Positions 1 to 8,839 of a DNA stretch of 64,000 nucleotides are shown here, piece by piece. Numbering within the stretch: the first letter of the stretch is position 1; the number at the start of each line of letters is the position of its first letter. A model generated the notes under the pieces. It had not been told where the DNA came from, did not search any database, and saw only the letters and a program-made list of their open reading frames with translations. The translations under genes were made by a program, and so were the position numbers. Origin of the DNA: Parashewanella sp965200795 (lineage in GTDB: Bacteria; Pseudomonadota; Gammaproteobacteria; Enterobacterales; Shewanellaceae); contig CBDAVB010000013.1 in NCBI GenBank assembly GCA_965200795.1, forward strand, positions 124,001 to 188,000, given 5' to 3'.

Positions 1-56
1 TGAAGTCATTCGCAGATGAAGAGCTCACCAACTTAAGAGCGCGCAATCATTAATAA

Positions 57-1401
57 GGCTCTTCGTCGTTTCATATGGATTTGAGTAGATCTGATACAGG
101 GCTAGCAATCATAAAAATCATGGTAATAAATGTTCCTGTATTACGATACCCTCTGGCTCGTGCTCTAGCCGCTTGAAATAGACTATTTAAACCTTCCATA
201 CGAGCATTCGTATAAGTGGATGACCAGCGCTGTAAAATTCTCTCTGCATGCCTTTCCACAGTTGCAAGTGCTTTTCGAACGGGTTCTAACATCTCAATAT
301 CACCCAACTGCTCTTTTGCAAAATTAATGAAATACGTCAGCCTCCAGCGTGCAGCATGAGCGGTTTCAGCTTGACGTATCCACCTAAGTTGTTCCTTAAT
401 CCGCCAAGCTGTTGCTGTATTCAGGTCGCTGGATTCTAGCTCTGCAAGTGCTTCTTTTTGTTTCTCAGTAAATGAGCCATCTGCATTTTTTAGTACTGCC
501 CAGCGCAGGCTCTTTGGATGCGGTTGGATTTTTCTCTCCGTTTTACGTACTTCATCAACCGCTTTAGTAAACAGTTGCACAACATGGAACCAATCAACCG
601 TTACGTTAGCATCCGGGAACTCTTCCTCTGTTGCTGACAGAAAGGCTCTTGACATATCACACACGACTTCAAGTACATTATCTGCTTTGCCTTGATGCTC
701 TGTCAGAAAGGACTTAAATCGCTTAACGGTTTCCTTACCTTTTCCGGGCGTAGCGAACACAACAGGCTTGTCTTTCTTGTCCATATCAATGAAAACAGTA
801 ACATAGTTGTGGCCACGTTTAGCCGCCGTTTCATCGAATCCAATAGCTTTAAGTGCTGACAAGTCCATCAATGCTAATGCCTTGCTGACGTAGTGTTTGA
901 TGATGCGCCAAATACGTTTGTCACGAATTCCAACATATTCAGCACATGCCTTAACCGGCATTTCACGAGCCAGTACCAATACAGATTGTTCGAACAATAA
1001 CGTGAATTTACTACCCGCTCTCGCCCAAGGGACATTGACACGCTTAACGCCATGCTCAGCACATCGAGTTCTCGGGACGTTTGCTTTGATATAACAGTGA
1101 TGCTGAAAGAAATTGAGATGACGCCAGGTCAGCGATTTAAAGTCATGTGCCGGACAAGCTTTTGAGCAAGTCGGGCAGGGATACAAGCTTCCTCGTTCAG
1201 CTTCAATTTCGAGAACAAGTTCATTAGGTGAGGCTGATATATCCAGGTGTTGGTTAACCAACTTCCAAGGCGCTTCTATACCAAGGCCGAGCATCAAAAC
1301 TTGATTTCCATCCATGTATTTACTTCCAACTCTTGACTGCAAAACTGGGTTTATTATCTCAGAAATAAATCCATTAAATCCACACTAAACGACGAAGAGC
1401 C
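57..1401 (-). mobile_element. ISL3-family insertion sequence, intact
   Basis: A 1345-bp element with inverted ends GGCTCTTCGTCGTTT (57-71) and AAACGACGAAGAGCC (1387-1401). It is flanked by an 8-bp direct repeat ATTAATAA (49-56 and 1402-1409), and 8 bp is the usual ISL3 target-site duplication. The uninterrupted target is present at 15819-15826, so the boundaries are certain. It carries one full-length transposase gene. Confidence 0.93.
71..1315 (-). CDS. ISL3-family transposase
   Basis: DDE transposase of the ISL3 family, 414 residues from the chosen ATG. Near the N-terminus it has a zinc ribbon (CPTCSKACPAH, then CAEH). Catalytic-core motifs are GFDETAAKRGHNY, VVCDMSRAFL and VDWFHVVQLF, followed by a helical C-terminal region with EGLNSLFQAARARARG. 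The reading frame could start at a TTG at 1342, but ATG 1315 is preferred: a GGAAG ribosome site precedes it, and the truncated relative at 11944 also begins MDG-QVLMLGLG. The gene is undamaged and probably active, as the clean target duplication suggests. Confidence 0.93.
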   Translation of the reverse strand: MDGNQVLMLGLGIEAPWKLVNQHLDISASPNELVLEIEAERGSLYPCPTCSKACPAHDFKSLTWRHLNFFQHHCYIKANVPRTRCAEHGVKRVNVPWARAGSKFTLLFEQSVLVLAREMPVKACAEYVGIRDKRIWRIIKHYVSKALALMDLSALKAIGFDETAAKRGHNYVTVFIDMDKKDKPVVFATPGKGKETVKRFKSFLTEHQGKADNVLEVVCDMSRAFLSATEEEFPDANVTVDWFHVVQLFTKAVDEVRKTERKIQPHPKSLRWAVLKNADGSFTEKQKEALAELESSDLNTATAWRIKEQLRWIRQAETAHAARWRLTYFINFAKEQLGDIEMLEPVRKALATVERHAERILQRWSSTYTNARMEGLNSLFQAARARARGYRNTGTFITMIFMIASPVSDLLKSI

Positions 1402-1409
1402 ATTAATAA

Positions 1410-1604
1410 TAAATTCAGCAGATAAATCACGCAGCTTAGGCACCGTAAAAAGAACGATAAAAAAATTTTAATTACAGCTACAAGCGAATGAGGCGCTCAC
1501 TTAAGAAAAAGCGCGATGAAACACATTTTCAGACTACTTACGATGAGTTAGCGAGCTGTGTACAGGCAGAAAAAGAAGGAAAAACAGAACTTTACTACTC
1601 CTGA
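1410..1604 (+). pseudogene. IS630-like transposase remnant, copy 1
   Basis: The phase starting at 1479 reads YKRMRRSLKKKRDETHF followed by a segment ending ELYYS and a TGA stop (1602-1604). This matches the well-known inter-domain segment of IS630-type transposases (R-x-RKSLKKKRD, EGKIDLYF). Upstream phases are frameshifted. The same remnant is at 15632-16021, where more of the N-terminus survives. No intact frame remains. A further stretch to about 1700 looks like further decay. Confidence 0.6.
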
Positions 1605-1980
1605 ATTCGGATAATTAGTGCTTACGAAACTTATTCTAAACTTAAAAAAGAAGTCATGACAATACCGGACGATTACCGTTCAAAATATGAAATAACTTTT
1701 AGTTAGCTACTTATGTTACCGCAATAGTACCGCGCATTTAGACATCGAATAAATGACTGAAAAGTATTTAATATATTCGAGGCGTTTTTTTCGTTCCTGA
1801 GAGCAAACAAATCAGTAAATCACAAGCAAAAAAACGATTTGGAGTAATTAATCCAAGTTGAAACGGGGCAAATATGTGTTAGCCCCATGAAATAACCGTC
1901 ATCAAAATCGTGAGCAGAAAATGACGGACAAACGCGAGCAAGCGCGCTTATGAAAGCGAGCGGCTACAGCTAGAACACGA

Positions 1981-2067
1981 GCTGGAGGGTATCGTAATAC
2001 AGGGACATTTATGACCATGATTTTTATGATTGCCAGCCCGGTATCTGATCTACTCAAATCCATATGA
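1981..2067 (+). pseudogene. C-terminal fragment of ISL3 transposase, copy 1
   Basis: Reads A-GGYRNTGTFMTMIFMIAS-PVSDLLKSI and stop, the same C-terminus as the intact ISL3 transposase at 71-1315. It is followed directly by the ISL3 terminal repeat. The rest of this transposase would lie beyond the left edge of the window. Confidence 0.85.
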
Positions 2068-2136
2068 AACGACGAAGAGCATTAATTATATTTAAGATAT
2101 CAGTAAGCGTAGTTATGCGTATGGCTGAGCGTTCTG

Positions 2137-2291
2137 AGTGCCCGGCTATAAGTTTTCCGATATTTTTGGCGTTTAGGTTAAGTGCTCCGCAAGGCGCTCC
2201 GGCGGTAATAGCCAGTCTTTCAGGCAAGAGTAACCCTGCGCAGTGCTTAAGACGGGCGTCAAAAAAGTGAAAAAACGTGTAATTGGGTACT
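2137..2291. repeat. MITE-like element, family A, copy 1
   Basis: Begins AGTGCCCGGCTATAAGTTTT and ends near AAAAAACGTGTAATTGGGTACT, an imperfect terminal inverted repeat. Inside are GCTCCGCAAGGCGCTCC and GTGCTTAAGACGGGCGTC. Related copies are at 27784-27960, 36318-36423 and 51793-51861, with a partial copy at 7278-7346. No coding capacity. The rest of the gap 2081-2579 holds only AT-rich sequence and presumably the promoter of the malic enzyme gene. Confidence 0.7.
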
Positions 2292-2579
2292 TCTTTATGT
2301 TCTTTGTAAAATATGACTCAGAAATTAATTTATATTAACTATTTTATTTTTATTATCTTGTGAAAACATCAGCTGATTTATATTTACCTATCAAAAAACT
2401 TATCTTTTAAAGTACATAATTATCAACTGGTAAGACTACAAATTACTTGTTCCGTATCAGAGATAAGATTAGAATCAGACCCGGATCTGTTTTATGCGTT
2501 TCTTTTTGAAAAGCATGATTTCCCTTAACCTTAAATCTCCGTCAGGAACAATAAAAACCGCATACTTCAGGATGTGAAT

Positions 2580-3827
2580 ATGTCAGATTTTCGCCAGCAA
2601 GCCCTCGATTATCATGAATTTCCGAAGCCAGGAAAAATGGCAGTAACTTTGACTAAAGCGGCTAAAACCAGTCATGACCTGTCTTTGGCATACAGCCCCG
2701 GAGTCGCGGAGCCCGTGCGGGAAATCGCGGCCGACGCGAAAAACGCTTACCGTTACACGGCAAAAGGCAATACGGTCGCCGTTATCTCGAACGGCACCGC
2801 GATCTTAGGTCTGGGAGATTTAGGCCCTATCGCGTCTAAACCTGTGATGGAAGGCAAGGCGTTATTGTTCAAAAGCTTCGCCGATATTGATGCGACTGAT
2901 ATTGAAGTTAAGCACAACACCACGGCTGAGTTCATTAATACCGTCGCCGCGATTGCTGATACTTTCGGCGGTATTAACTTAGAAGATATCAAAGCGCCTG
3001 AGTGTTTTGAGATTGAAAAAGTATTAATTGAAAAGTGTGACGTCCCCGTATTCCATGATGATCAGCACGGCACGGCGATTGTAACGGCCGCCGGTATGAT
3101 CAACGCCCTGGAAATTCAGGGTAAGAAAATCGAAGATGCCGTGTTTGTGTGTCTCGGAGCGGGCGCCGCCGCGATTGCTTGTATGACGATGTTAGTAAAA
3201 TGCGGCGCTCAGCGAGAGCATATTTATATGCTTGACCGCAAAGGCGTAATTCATACTCAGCGTGATGACTTAAATGAGTACAAGGCGCTGTTTGCCAATA
3301 ACACGGACAAGCGTACTCTGCAGGACGCGGTTAAAGGCGCTGATGCCTTTTTAGGTTTATCAGGTCCGGATTTATTGAGTGAAGAAGACATTAAATTAAT
3401 GGCGGAAAATCCGGTTATTTTCGCCTGTTCAAATCCGGATCCTGAAATCAATCCTGAGCTGGCTAAATCCGTTCGTCCGGACGTTATCATCGGGACAGGA
3501 CGCAGTGATTATGCCAATCAGGTTAATAACGTACTTTGCTTCCCTTTTTTATTCCGCGGCGCACTGGACGTGCGCGCCCGTGAGATTAATGATGAAATGA
3601 AAGTGGCCGCGGTATATGCGCTGGCGGCGTTAGCCAAAGAACCCGTGCCTCAGAATGTATTGGAAGCGTATCCGCAAGTCACTGATATGACCTTTGGCGC
3701 GGATTATGTGCTGCCTAAGCCTGTGGACGCCCGTTTGCTGCCTAACATCGCTAAGGCCGTAGCCGGGGCGGCGATAAAATCCGGTGTCGCCGGGATTAAT
3801 CAATTACCTGAAGATTATTTAGCGTAA
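2580..3827 (+). CDS. NAD(P)-dependent malic enzyme, short form
   Basis: Converts malate to pyruvate and CO2 with reduction of NAD(P). At 415 residues it matches the short bacterial malic enzyme and lacks the C-terminal phosphotransacetylase domain of E. coli MaeB. Recognisable segments are SLAYSPGVAEP near the N-terminus, HDDQHGTAIV (metal and substrate binding), the Rossmann motif CLGAGAAAIA and FACSNPDPEI. A GTG at 2574 would also open the frame, but ATG 2580 has AGGAT at the right spacing. Monocistronic, with a terminator at 3877. Confidence 0.92.
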   Translation: MSDFRQQALDYHEFPKPGKMAVTLTKAAKTSHDLSLAYSPGVAEPVREIAADAKNAYRYTAKGNTVAVISNGTAILGLGDLGPIASKPVMEGKALLFKSFADIDATDIEVKHNTTAEFINTVAAIADTFGGINLEDIKAPECFEIEKVLIEKCDVPVFHDDQHGTAIVTAAGMINALEIQGKKIEDAVFVCLGAGAAAIACMTMLVKCGAQREHIYMLDRKGVIHTQRDDLNEYKALFANNTDKRTLQDAVKGADAFLGLSGPDLLSEEDIKLMAENPVIFACSNPDPEINPELAKSVRPDVIIGTGRSDYANQVNNVLCFPFLFRGALDVRAREINDEMKVAAVYALAALAKEPVPQNVLEAYPQVTDMTFGADYVLPKPVDARLLPNIAKAVAGAAIKSGVAGINQLPEDYLA

Positions 3828-3876
3828 ACCCATTAAAATCTGTGGTAAATTTGCTGTCAAAAATAAATAGTTGTCA

Positions 3877-3908
3877 CTCCGGCGTGGCGGCGTCCGGAGC
3901 CTTTTCTT
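3877..3908 (+). terminator. Rho-independent terminator after malic enzyme
   Basis: Perfect stem CTCCGG/CCGGAG (3877-3882 with 3894-3899) followed by CCTTTTCTT. Confidence 0.7.
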
Positions 3909-3976
3909 CTTAAAATGGCACCGGATACCAGCCCGGCCGGTTTGACTGTTTAAAGTTTAAAGCTATCAGCATCATC

Positions 3977-4741
3977 ATGGATAAAAACTTCGATAAGCTG
4001 GCGAAAAAGCTCGCTAAAAATATTTACGGTACATCTAAGGGCAAAATCCGCAGCGCCGTATTAATGAGAGATCTTTATCAGCATCTTGAGTTAGAAACCG
4101 GTGAACCGCTCCGCATTTTAGATGCCGGCGGCGGCTTCGGGCATTTAAGCCGGCAGCTCGCTAAATTAGGACATAAAGTCGTGCTGTGTGATATCTCTTC
4201 ACAAATGCTGATTCTGGCTCAACAGCAAATAGAGCAAGCCGCTGAATTACTTGATATAGAGTTAGTTCACTCTTCTATTCAGGATCTTCGCGTTGAACAA
4301 TACGGGCAATTTGATCTCATTCTCTGCCATGCGGTAGCTGAATGGCTGGCGGACGCGGAGCTGACCATCAAAGGGCTGCTGAAACTATTGAAACCTGACG
4401 GAACACTTTCCCTGATGTTTTATAACAAAGAAGCGCAGCGCTTTCATAATCTGGTGTCCGGTAATTTTGATTACGTGAAAACGGGGTTAAAAGTTAAAAA
4501 GACGGTCGGATTAACGCCTGACTACCCGCTTTATATCGATGAAGTGAACGCCTGGTTTGAAAAATGGAACTTAAAAAAAATTTGTACTTCAGGCGTAAGA
4601 GTGATCAATGATTATATGAAGTCACATTCAGTTCAACAAATTGATTTTGATAAATTAATGCAAATGGAGTTGACGTACTCTCAGAAGCAGCCCTATATTT
4701 CAATTGGGCGTTATGTTCATTTTATCGGCAAGTTTGCATAA
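3977..4741 (+). CDS. cmoM: CmoM-like tRNA uridine-5-oxyacetic acid carboxyl methyltransferase
   Basis: Class I SAM-dependent methyltransferase of 254 residues. Motif I is ILDAGGGFGHLSRQLA (about residues 48-63), followed by the acidic VVLCDIS strand end and DLILCHAVAEWL. The C-terminus QPYISIGRYVHFIGK closely resembles the end of CmoM (SmtA/YecP), which methylates cmo5U34 of tRNA to mcmo5U. Small SAM methyltransferases are easily confused, so the specific substrate is an inference from this C-terminal signature and the length. Confidence 0.75.
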   Translation: MDKNFDKLAKKLAKNIYGTSKGKIRSAVLMRDLYQHLELETGEPLRILDAGGGFGHLSRQLAKLGHKVVLCDISSQMLILAQQQIEQAAELLDIELVHSSIQDLRVEQYGQFDLILCHAVAEWLADAELTIKGLLKLLKPDGTLSLMFYNKEAQRFHNLVSGNFDYVKTGLKVKKTVGLTPDYPLYIDEVNAWFEKWNLKKICTSGVRVINDYMKSHSVQQIDFDKLMQMELTYSQKQPYISIGRYVHFIGKFA

Positions 4742-4815
4742 CTATACCTGCACAGGTATGTTAGACCGCTTGAAACCGCCTGAAATGCAAATCAGCCGGT
4801 TTTGAGAGGTTTTTA

Positions 4816-6192
4816 ATGCTGCACCGTAAAAATGAATTTTTTGAGGGAGGTGTGTTCTGCACTCCCGAATCTAAGCACGAACTCCCTAAGAATAAACTGC
4901 CGAACTCCGGCCATGATTCAAATGTCATTTATCAGTTGATCAAAGATGAATTAATGCTCGACGGTAACTCCAGACAGAATCTGGCGACCTTCTGCCAGAC
5001 ATGGATTGACCCTGAAGTTGAAAAACTGATGGCGATCGCGGTTGACAAGAATATTGTCGATAAAGATGAGTACCCGCAGACGGCTGAGATAGAAAAACGC
5101 TGCATTCACATTCTCGCCGATTTATGGAACGCCGATAATCAGCGCTCAGCGATCGGTACATCGACAACAGGCTCAAGTGAGGCGGCGATGCTCGGCGGTC
5201 TGGCGTTATTACGAAAGTGGCAGGCCAGACGCGAAGCGAATAAGCAAAGCATAGAAAAACCCAATATCGTAACCGGGCCCGTGCAAGTTTGCTGGCACAA
5301 GTTTGCTCGTTACTGGGGAGTAGAGCTTCGTGAAGTCCCGATGGAGGACAACGGCTACCAATTAACCCCTGAAGCGGCCCTCAGCCGTTGTGATGAGAAT
5401 ACCATAGCTGTAGTCGCGACTCTGGGACTGACCTTTACCGGACAATATGATCCCGTCGAAAAAATCGCTGAGGCGTTGGACCGGTTTCAGCTGCAAACGA
5501 ATTTGGATATTCCTGTACATGTTGACGCCGCAAGCGGCGGTTTTGTCGCGCCTTTTATTCAATCCGATCTGAAGTGGGATTTCAGGTTAGACAGAGTTCG
5601 ATCCATAAATGCTTCCGGGCATAAATTCGGTTTAACCCCGCTCGGAGTGGGCTGGATTCTGTGGCACGATGAATCTGACTTACCCGCTGAACTGGTATTT
5701 CATGTGAATTATTTAGGCGGGAATATGCCGGATATCGCACTGAATTTTTCTCGTCCGAGCGGTCAGGTCATCGCTCAGTATTACAACTTTTTGCATCTCG
5801 GGTTTGAGGGTTACAAAGCGATTCAGTCCGCGTGTCGTGATACCGCGGTGTATCTGGCTAAACAAATTGAGGCTCTGGGTTATTTCGATATCATTTACGG
5901 CGGTGACGGCGGACTGCCTGTCATCAGCTGGAAGCTCAAATCTGATGTTAAGGATTTCAATTTATATGATTTAGCTGACCGTTTACGTATTAAGGGGTGG
6001 CAGGTTCCCGCTTACGCTCTGCCCGAAAATCAGCAGCAAACCGTTGTGCAGCGCATTTTAGTTAAAAGAGGGTTCAGTCTGGATCTCGCCGGCTTGCTGA
6101 TGCGGGACTATAAAGAATCGATTGAACATTTGACCGCGCACCGGCTGACTAAGTCACTGGGGGCGAGTGAAGCCAGCGGTTTCCGTCACTGA
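4816..6192 (+). CDS. gadB: Glutamate decarboxylase (GadA/GadB family)
   Basis: PLP-dependent decarboxylase turning glutamate into GABA with proton uptake; in enteric bacteria it supports acid resistance. At 458 residues it is near the 466 of E. coli GadB. Signatures are GTSTTGSSEAAMLGGLAL, HVDAASGGFVAPF and INASGHKFG, whose lysine (about residue 269) binds PLP. No gadC-like glutamate/GABA antiporter is in the window; the amino-acid permease at 21364 is TyrP-like. The 3' end overlaps the convergent gene at 6186 by 7 bp. Confidence 0.92.
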   Translation: MLHRKNEFFEGGVFCTPESKHELPKNKLPNSGHDSNVIYQLIKDELMLDGNSRQNLATFCQTWIDPEVEKLMAIAVDKNIVDKDEYPQTAEIEKRCIHILADLWNADNQRSAIGTSTTGSSEAAMLGGLALLRKWQARREANKQSIEKPNIVTGPVQVCWHKFARYWGVELREVPMEDNGYQLTPEAALSRCDENTIAVVATLGLTFTGQYDPVEKIAEALDRFQLQTNLDIPVHVDAASGGFVAPFIQSDLKWDFRLDRVRSINASGHKFGLTPLGVGWILWHDESDLPAELVFHVNYLGGNMPDIALNFSRPSGQVIAQYYNFLHLGFEGYKAIQSACRDTAVYLAKQIEALGYFDIIYGGDGGLPVISWKLKSDVKDFNLYDLADRLRIKGWQVPAYALPENQQQTVVQRILVKRGFSLDLAGLLMRDYKESIEHLTAHRLTKSLGASEASGFRH

Positions 6193-7061
6193 CAACTTGC
6201 CGGAGTCCGCCAGCAGTTCTCTACTTTTGCGCCTGAGCGTTGCAGATACTGATTAATGCTTTTATCTCCTGCGAGGTGAGCCGCTCCGACAGCCGCAAAT
6301 AATCTTTTATCGGGATTTGCCTTTATTTTGCTGATCAGTGCCTCAGCCATGCTTTCATTTCTGTTCCAGAGTAATTTTTCGATAAATTTATTATCAGAGC
6401 ATTGCTGTAACTCTTGCTCAGAAATAAGCTCGATAGCTTTTAAGTCACCGATTTTCCATGCATCAAATAGCTCGGTAATCCGGGCGTCAGAAGCCGTTAT
6501 AGCTTGAGTTAACATAGTTTGCTGACCTTTCGCATCCAGCGAACTCATCAGCTTAAGCTGAAACTCCATGCTTTCTAATTGCATTAATGTCTTTGAGTCT
6601 TTGTTACGCGTTAAGTAAGACTCAACACCAAAGCCGGCTTGATAACCGTGCTGACTCAGCCGGTACATGGTAATTTGTGTTGCTTTAATCCAGGGGGATA
6701 ACTGAGCCGATGCGTTACAAAAGTGCGATTGCCGGACACAGTATTGCTCATATGCGTGATTAGGGCGTCGCGGCCGCGGCTGCTGAGTTGAATACCGGGT
6801 TATTAGCGGTTGATCTTTGACGGATGGAATGGCTTCTAATACGATGGCATCGCTTTGGTTTAATTGTTTTTCTATAAGCTGAGGCAAGGGATAAAAGTCA
6901 GGTTTTCCGACATGAACAGAACCAAGTAAATAAGCGACATTGCCTTTATAGGTGATCTTAAAAAATGGTGGCGTGTAGCCCGGCTGAGCTGCTGAAGAAA
7001 AGGCGGTTAAGCAAAGAAAAGTCGTGAGAAATACACTGAGCCTTTTAAGGGTTGAGTTCAT
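6186..7061 (-). CDS. TraB/GumN family protein, secreted
   Basis: 291 residues with an N-terminal signal peptide (LSVFLTTFLCLTAFSSAA). The TraB/GumN fold is indicated by YLLGSVHVGKPDFYPLP, then QSDAIVLEA, and near the C-terminus RLFAAVGAAHLAGDKSI, carrying the paired GxxH-type motifs of this family. Family members are proposed metal-dependent proteases related to Tiki; the function here is unknown. Converges on and slightly overlaps the glutamate decarboxylase gene. Confidence 0.8.
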   Translation of the reverse strand: MNSTLKRLSVFLTTFLCLTAFSSAAQPGYTPPFFKITYKGNVAYLLGSVHVGKPDFYPLPQLIEKQLNQSDAIVLEAIPSVKDQPLITRYSTQQPRPRRPNHAYEQYCVRQSHFCNASAQLSPWIKATQITMYRLSQHGYQAGFGVESYLTRNKDSKTLMQLESMEFQLKLMSSLDAKGQQTMLTQAITASDARITELFDAWKIGDLKAIELISEQELQQCSDNKFIEKLLWNRNESMAEALISKIKANPDKRLFAAVGAAHLAGDKSINQYLQRSGAKVENCWRTPASCQ

Positions 7062-7277
7062 GATGTTTTATAATCCAGATAATTTTTTAGCGTCTAAGTT
7101 TATGTCGTTTTGCAAAGTTTTTAAACAATTTCAGAAAGATATTCAGAAATCATAAAATGAATTTTTTTCTGAGATAATTTTGTACGGGTTAAAATGAATT
7201 TTCAGAGTGTTGTGCTGTTTTTTATAATTCAGAAAGTAAGTGACGCAGGTGAATTTTAACTCAGAAAAGGAGTTGAT

Positions 7278-7346
7278 CCTTAAGCATCCCTCATATAAAC
7301 CGGGGACTAAAACATAATCATATTGAAAAACTTATAGTCGGGTACT
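7278..7346. repeat. MITE-like family A, partial copy
   Basis: The right end GAAAAACTTATAGTCGGGTACT is the family A terminus seen at 27939-27960. The internal part is degenerate. It lies in the 577-bp gap 7062-7638, which otherwise holds AT-rich sequence and the family B element at 7439. Confidence 0.5.
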
Positions 7347-7438
7347 TGATATGCGATGCGTGCAAAACGAGTTCAGTCTTTGGCTGATGAGACTCATGGT
7401 GTGATTGAGAAGCGACCGCCTGATAGCCGGTCTCCTTA

Positions 7439-7639
7439 GAAACTGTCCCGAAATGAATTCCCGATTTGTTACGGCTTAACATTGCCGCCAATATCAAGGC
7501 GCGAAGAATGAAGTTTAGTCATTCTAAACGAACTAACGACAGTTGTGTATGTCGGTAATGACTGCGCCATGCTTTCTCCGCCTTGTATAAGCCAAAAATA
7601 AACGACAGCAAAACAGGGAAGTTATTCCGGGACAGTTTC
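7439..7639. repeat. MITE-like element, family B
   Basis: A 201-bp unit with terminal inverted repeats GAAACTGTCCCG at the left and CGGGACAGTTTC at the right, extending imperfectly inward (GAATTCCC / GGGAAGTTATTC). It is flanked by CTTA on both sides (7435-7438 and 7640-7643), a possible 4-bp target duplication. About 90 bp of its right half recurs at 22797-22886. It has no reading frame. The TIRs suggest mobilisation by an unseen IS. Confidence 0.7.
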
Positions 7640-7640
7640 C

Positions 7641-8084
7641 TTAAGAAAGCTTACCGCCGATATCAGCGCATGCCCCTTTTGACATGAGTACAAAGCCCGT
7701 ACCTTTACAGCTCGCGTGTCCTTTGCAGTTATGGCCTTTACCGCCGCAGTCGTTATGTCCCTTGCAGGTGTTTACGCCGTAGCATTTCATTAGATCTGAC
7801 GTATCAGCATATTGTTTGGTGCGTTTGTTAATTTTTCCGCCGACATCCGTACAGGCCTTAGCGGGCATAGTAACAAAGCCGGATCCTTTACAGCTGGCGT
7901 GCCCTTTACAAGCGTTGCTGCCGGTTTTGCAATCGTTATGACCCTTGCACTTATTTACGTTATAGCAATGTACCATTTCAGTCGCGGATGATTTTGAGGT
8001 TTTAGCCTGTGCTGATGAACTGATCCCCGCCATGGCAAGAGCAAGCGCTACACCAGTCATCGCGGTTTGTGTCGATTTTTTCAT
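7641..8084 (-). CDS. BufA2-like periplasmic metallophore precursor, tandem duplicated domain
   Basis: 147 residues: signal peptide to about residue 27 (AMAGISSSAQA), then two copies of a roughly 48-residue cysteine-rich domain. Each copy runs CY-VN-CKGHNDC, then CKGHASCKG-GFV and a final AC-D-GGK. This spacing matches the BufA2 group of bufferins, whose cysteines are modified to bind copper. Two domains in one precursor is unusual. No BufB/BufC modification genes are nearby, so it may be unmodified or served in trans. The stop codon abuts the family B element at 7639. Confidence 0.7.
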   Translation of the reverse strand: MKKSTQTAMTGVALALAMAGISSSAQAKTSKSSATEMVHCYNVNKCKGHNDCKTGSNACKGHASCKGSGFVTMPAKACTDVGGKINKRTKQYADTSDLMKCYGVNTCKGHNDCGGKGHNCKGHASCKGTGFVLMSKGACADIGGKLS

Positions 8085-8100
8085 TACAACTTATCCTTTT

Positions 8101-8134
8101 GTTAAGTGTTAAGTGTTAAGTGTTAAGTATTAAG
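8101..8134. repeat. 7-bp tandem repeat GTTAAGT
   Basis: Four copies of GTTAAGT and a partial fifth (ATTAAG), directly upstream of the bufferin-like gene and so within its leader or promoter. It opens a 755-bp gap (8085-8839) that is strikingly AT-rich compared with its neighbours and has no convincing frame. The promoter of the nuclease gene must lie at its right end. Confidence 0.7.
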
Positions 8135-8839
8135 GAAAAAGCAATCAGAGCGATAAAACGGCAAAACAGGCACAGGTACAGATTTTGATATTCCAGTTGA
8201 ATAATTAAAATATTTGATTGTCTGTTTTAACGTTAAATAGGCTCTGGTTAACCGTTTTTTATTGAAATACAGCCCTTATCCTATAGCTAAATAATTTATA
8301 AAACCAGAAAGTATCTTTAGTTATCCTTATGTTTATTAAACATTTTTGTTTTTTTGCTTTTGGTGCTTACTTTAATTTTTTGTGGTTTTTTTGATTGTTA
8401 TTATTATTAATTTATAGTTTTTTATTTAGAAATTAATGAATAGTTATTTTTAATGTTAGCTTATTGATGTGAATTTTAAATTTAAATTCAATAAATGATC
8501 CTAATGAGAGAGCTTAATAATAAGTAACAAATATCAGGCTGAAGATTATATTTAGTTATATGGTATATTTAATACTGTTTTTTCTTTTTATAATATTGAT
8601 AGTAATGGTTTATTTGTTTTTTTGTTGAGTTTTATATGTTGATAAATGGCCGAAAGTTAAATATACGATTTAAGAAAAATTTATAAATTAGTGATTTATT
8701 TGTGACATATTTCACATCTTTTTTTGTTAAGTCTTTGAGAAAATTACACCTGATGGTTAAAAAATAAAGTATTTCGGCATAGTTAACTCGAATTAACTAG
8801 CACGAAGATAACCGAATTATAAAAAACGGGGTTGATGTA

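Larger units (their letters stand above)
1..2080 (+). repeat. Right arm of a composite ISL3-bounded element, copy 1 (interrupted)
   Basis: Without the IS at 57-1401 and one copy of its target duplication, this stretch is 727 bp and matches 15771-16497 base for base in length, with about five mismatches by eye. It ends in the ISL3 terminal sequence (AAACGACGAAGAGC at 2067-2080), preceded by the last codons of an ISL3 transposase (1981-2067). The window therefore begins inside a second copy of the element that interrupts the nuclease gene at 11854-16498; its left part lies upstream of the window. The flank just after it (ATTAATTA) would be the target duplication if this copy is intact. Confidence 0.85.

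Noticed and set aside
2064..2270. 68-codon frame starting at the ISL3 end
   Set aside because: It runs from the IS terminal repeat into a family A element; a chance frame.
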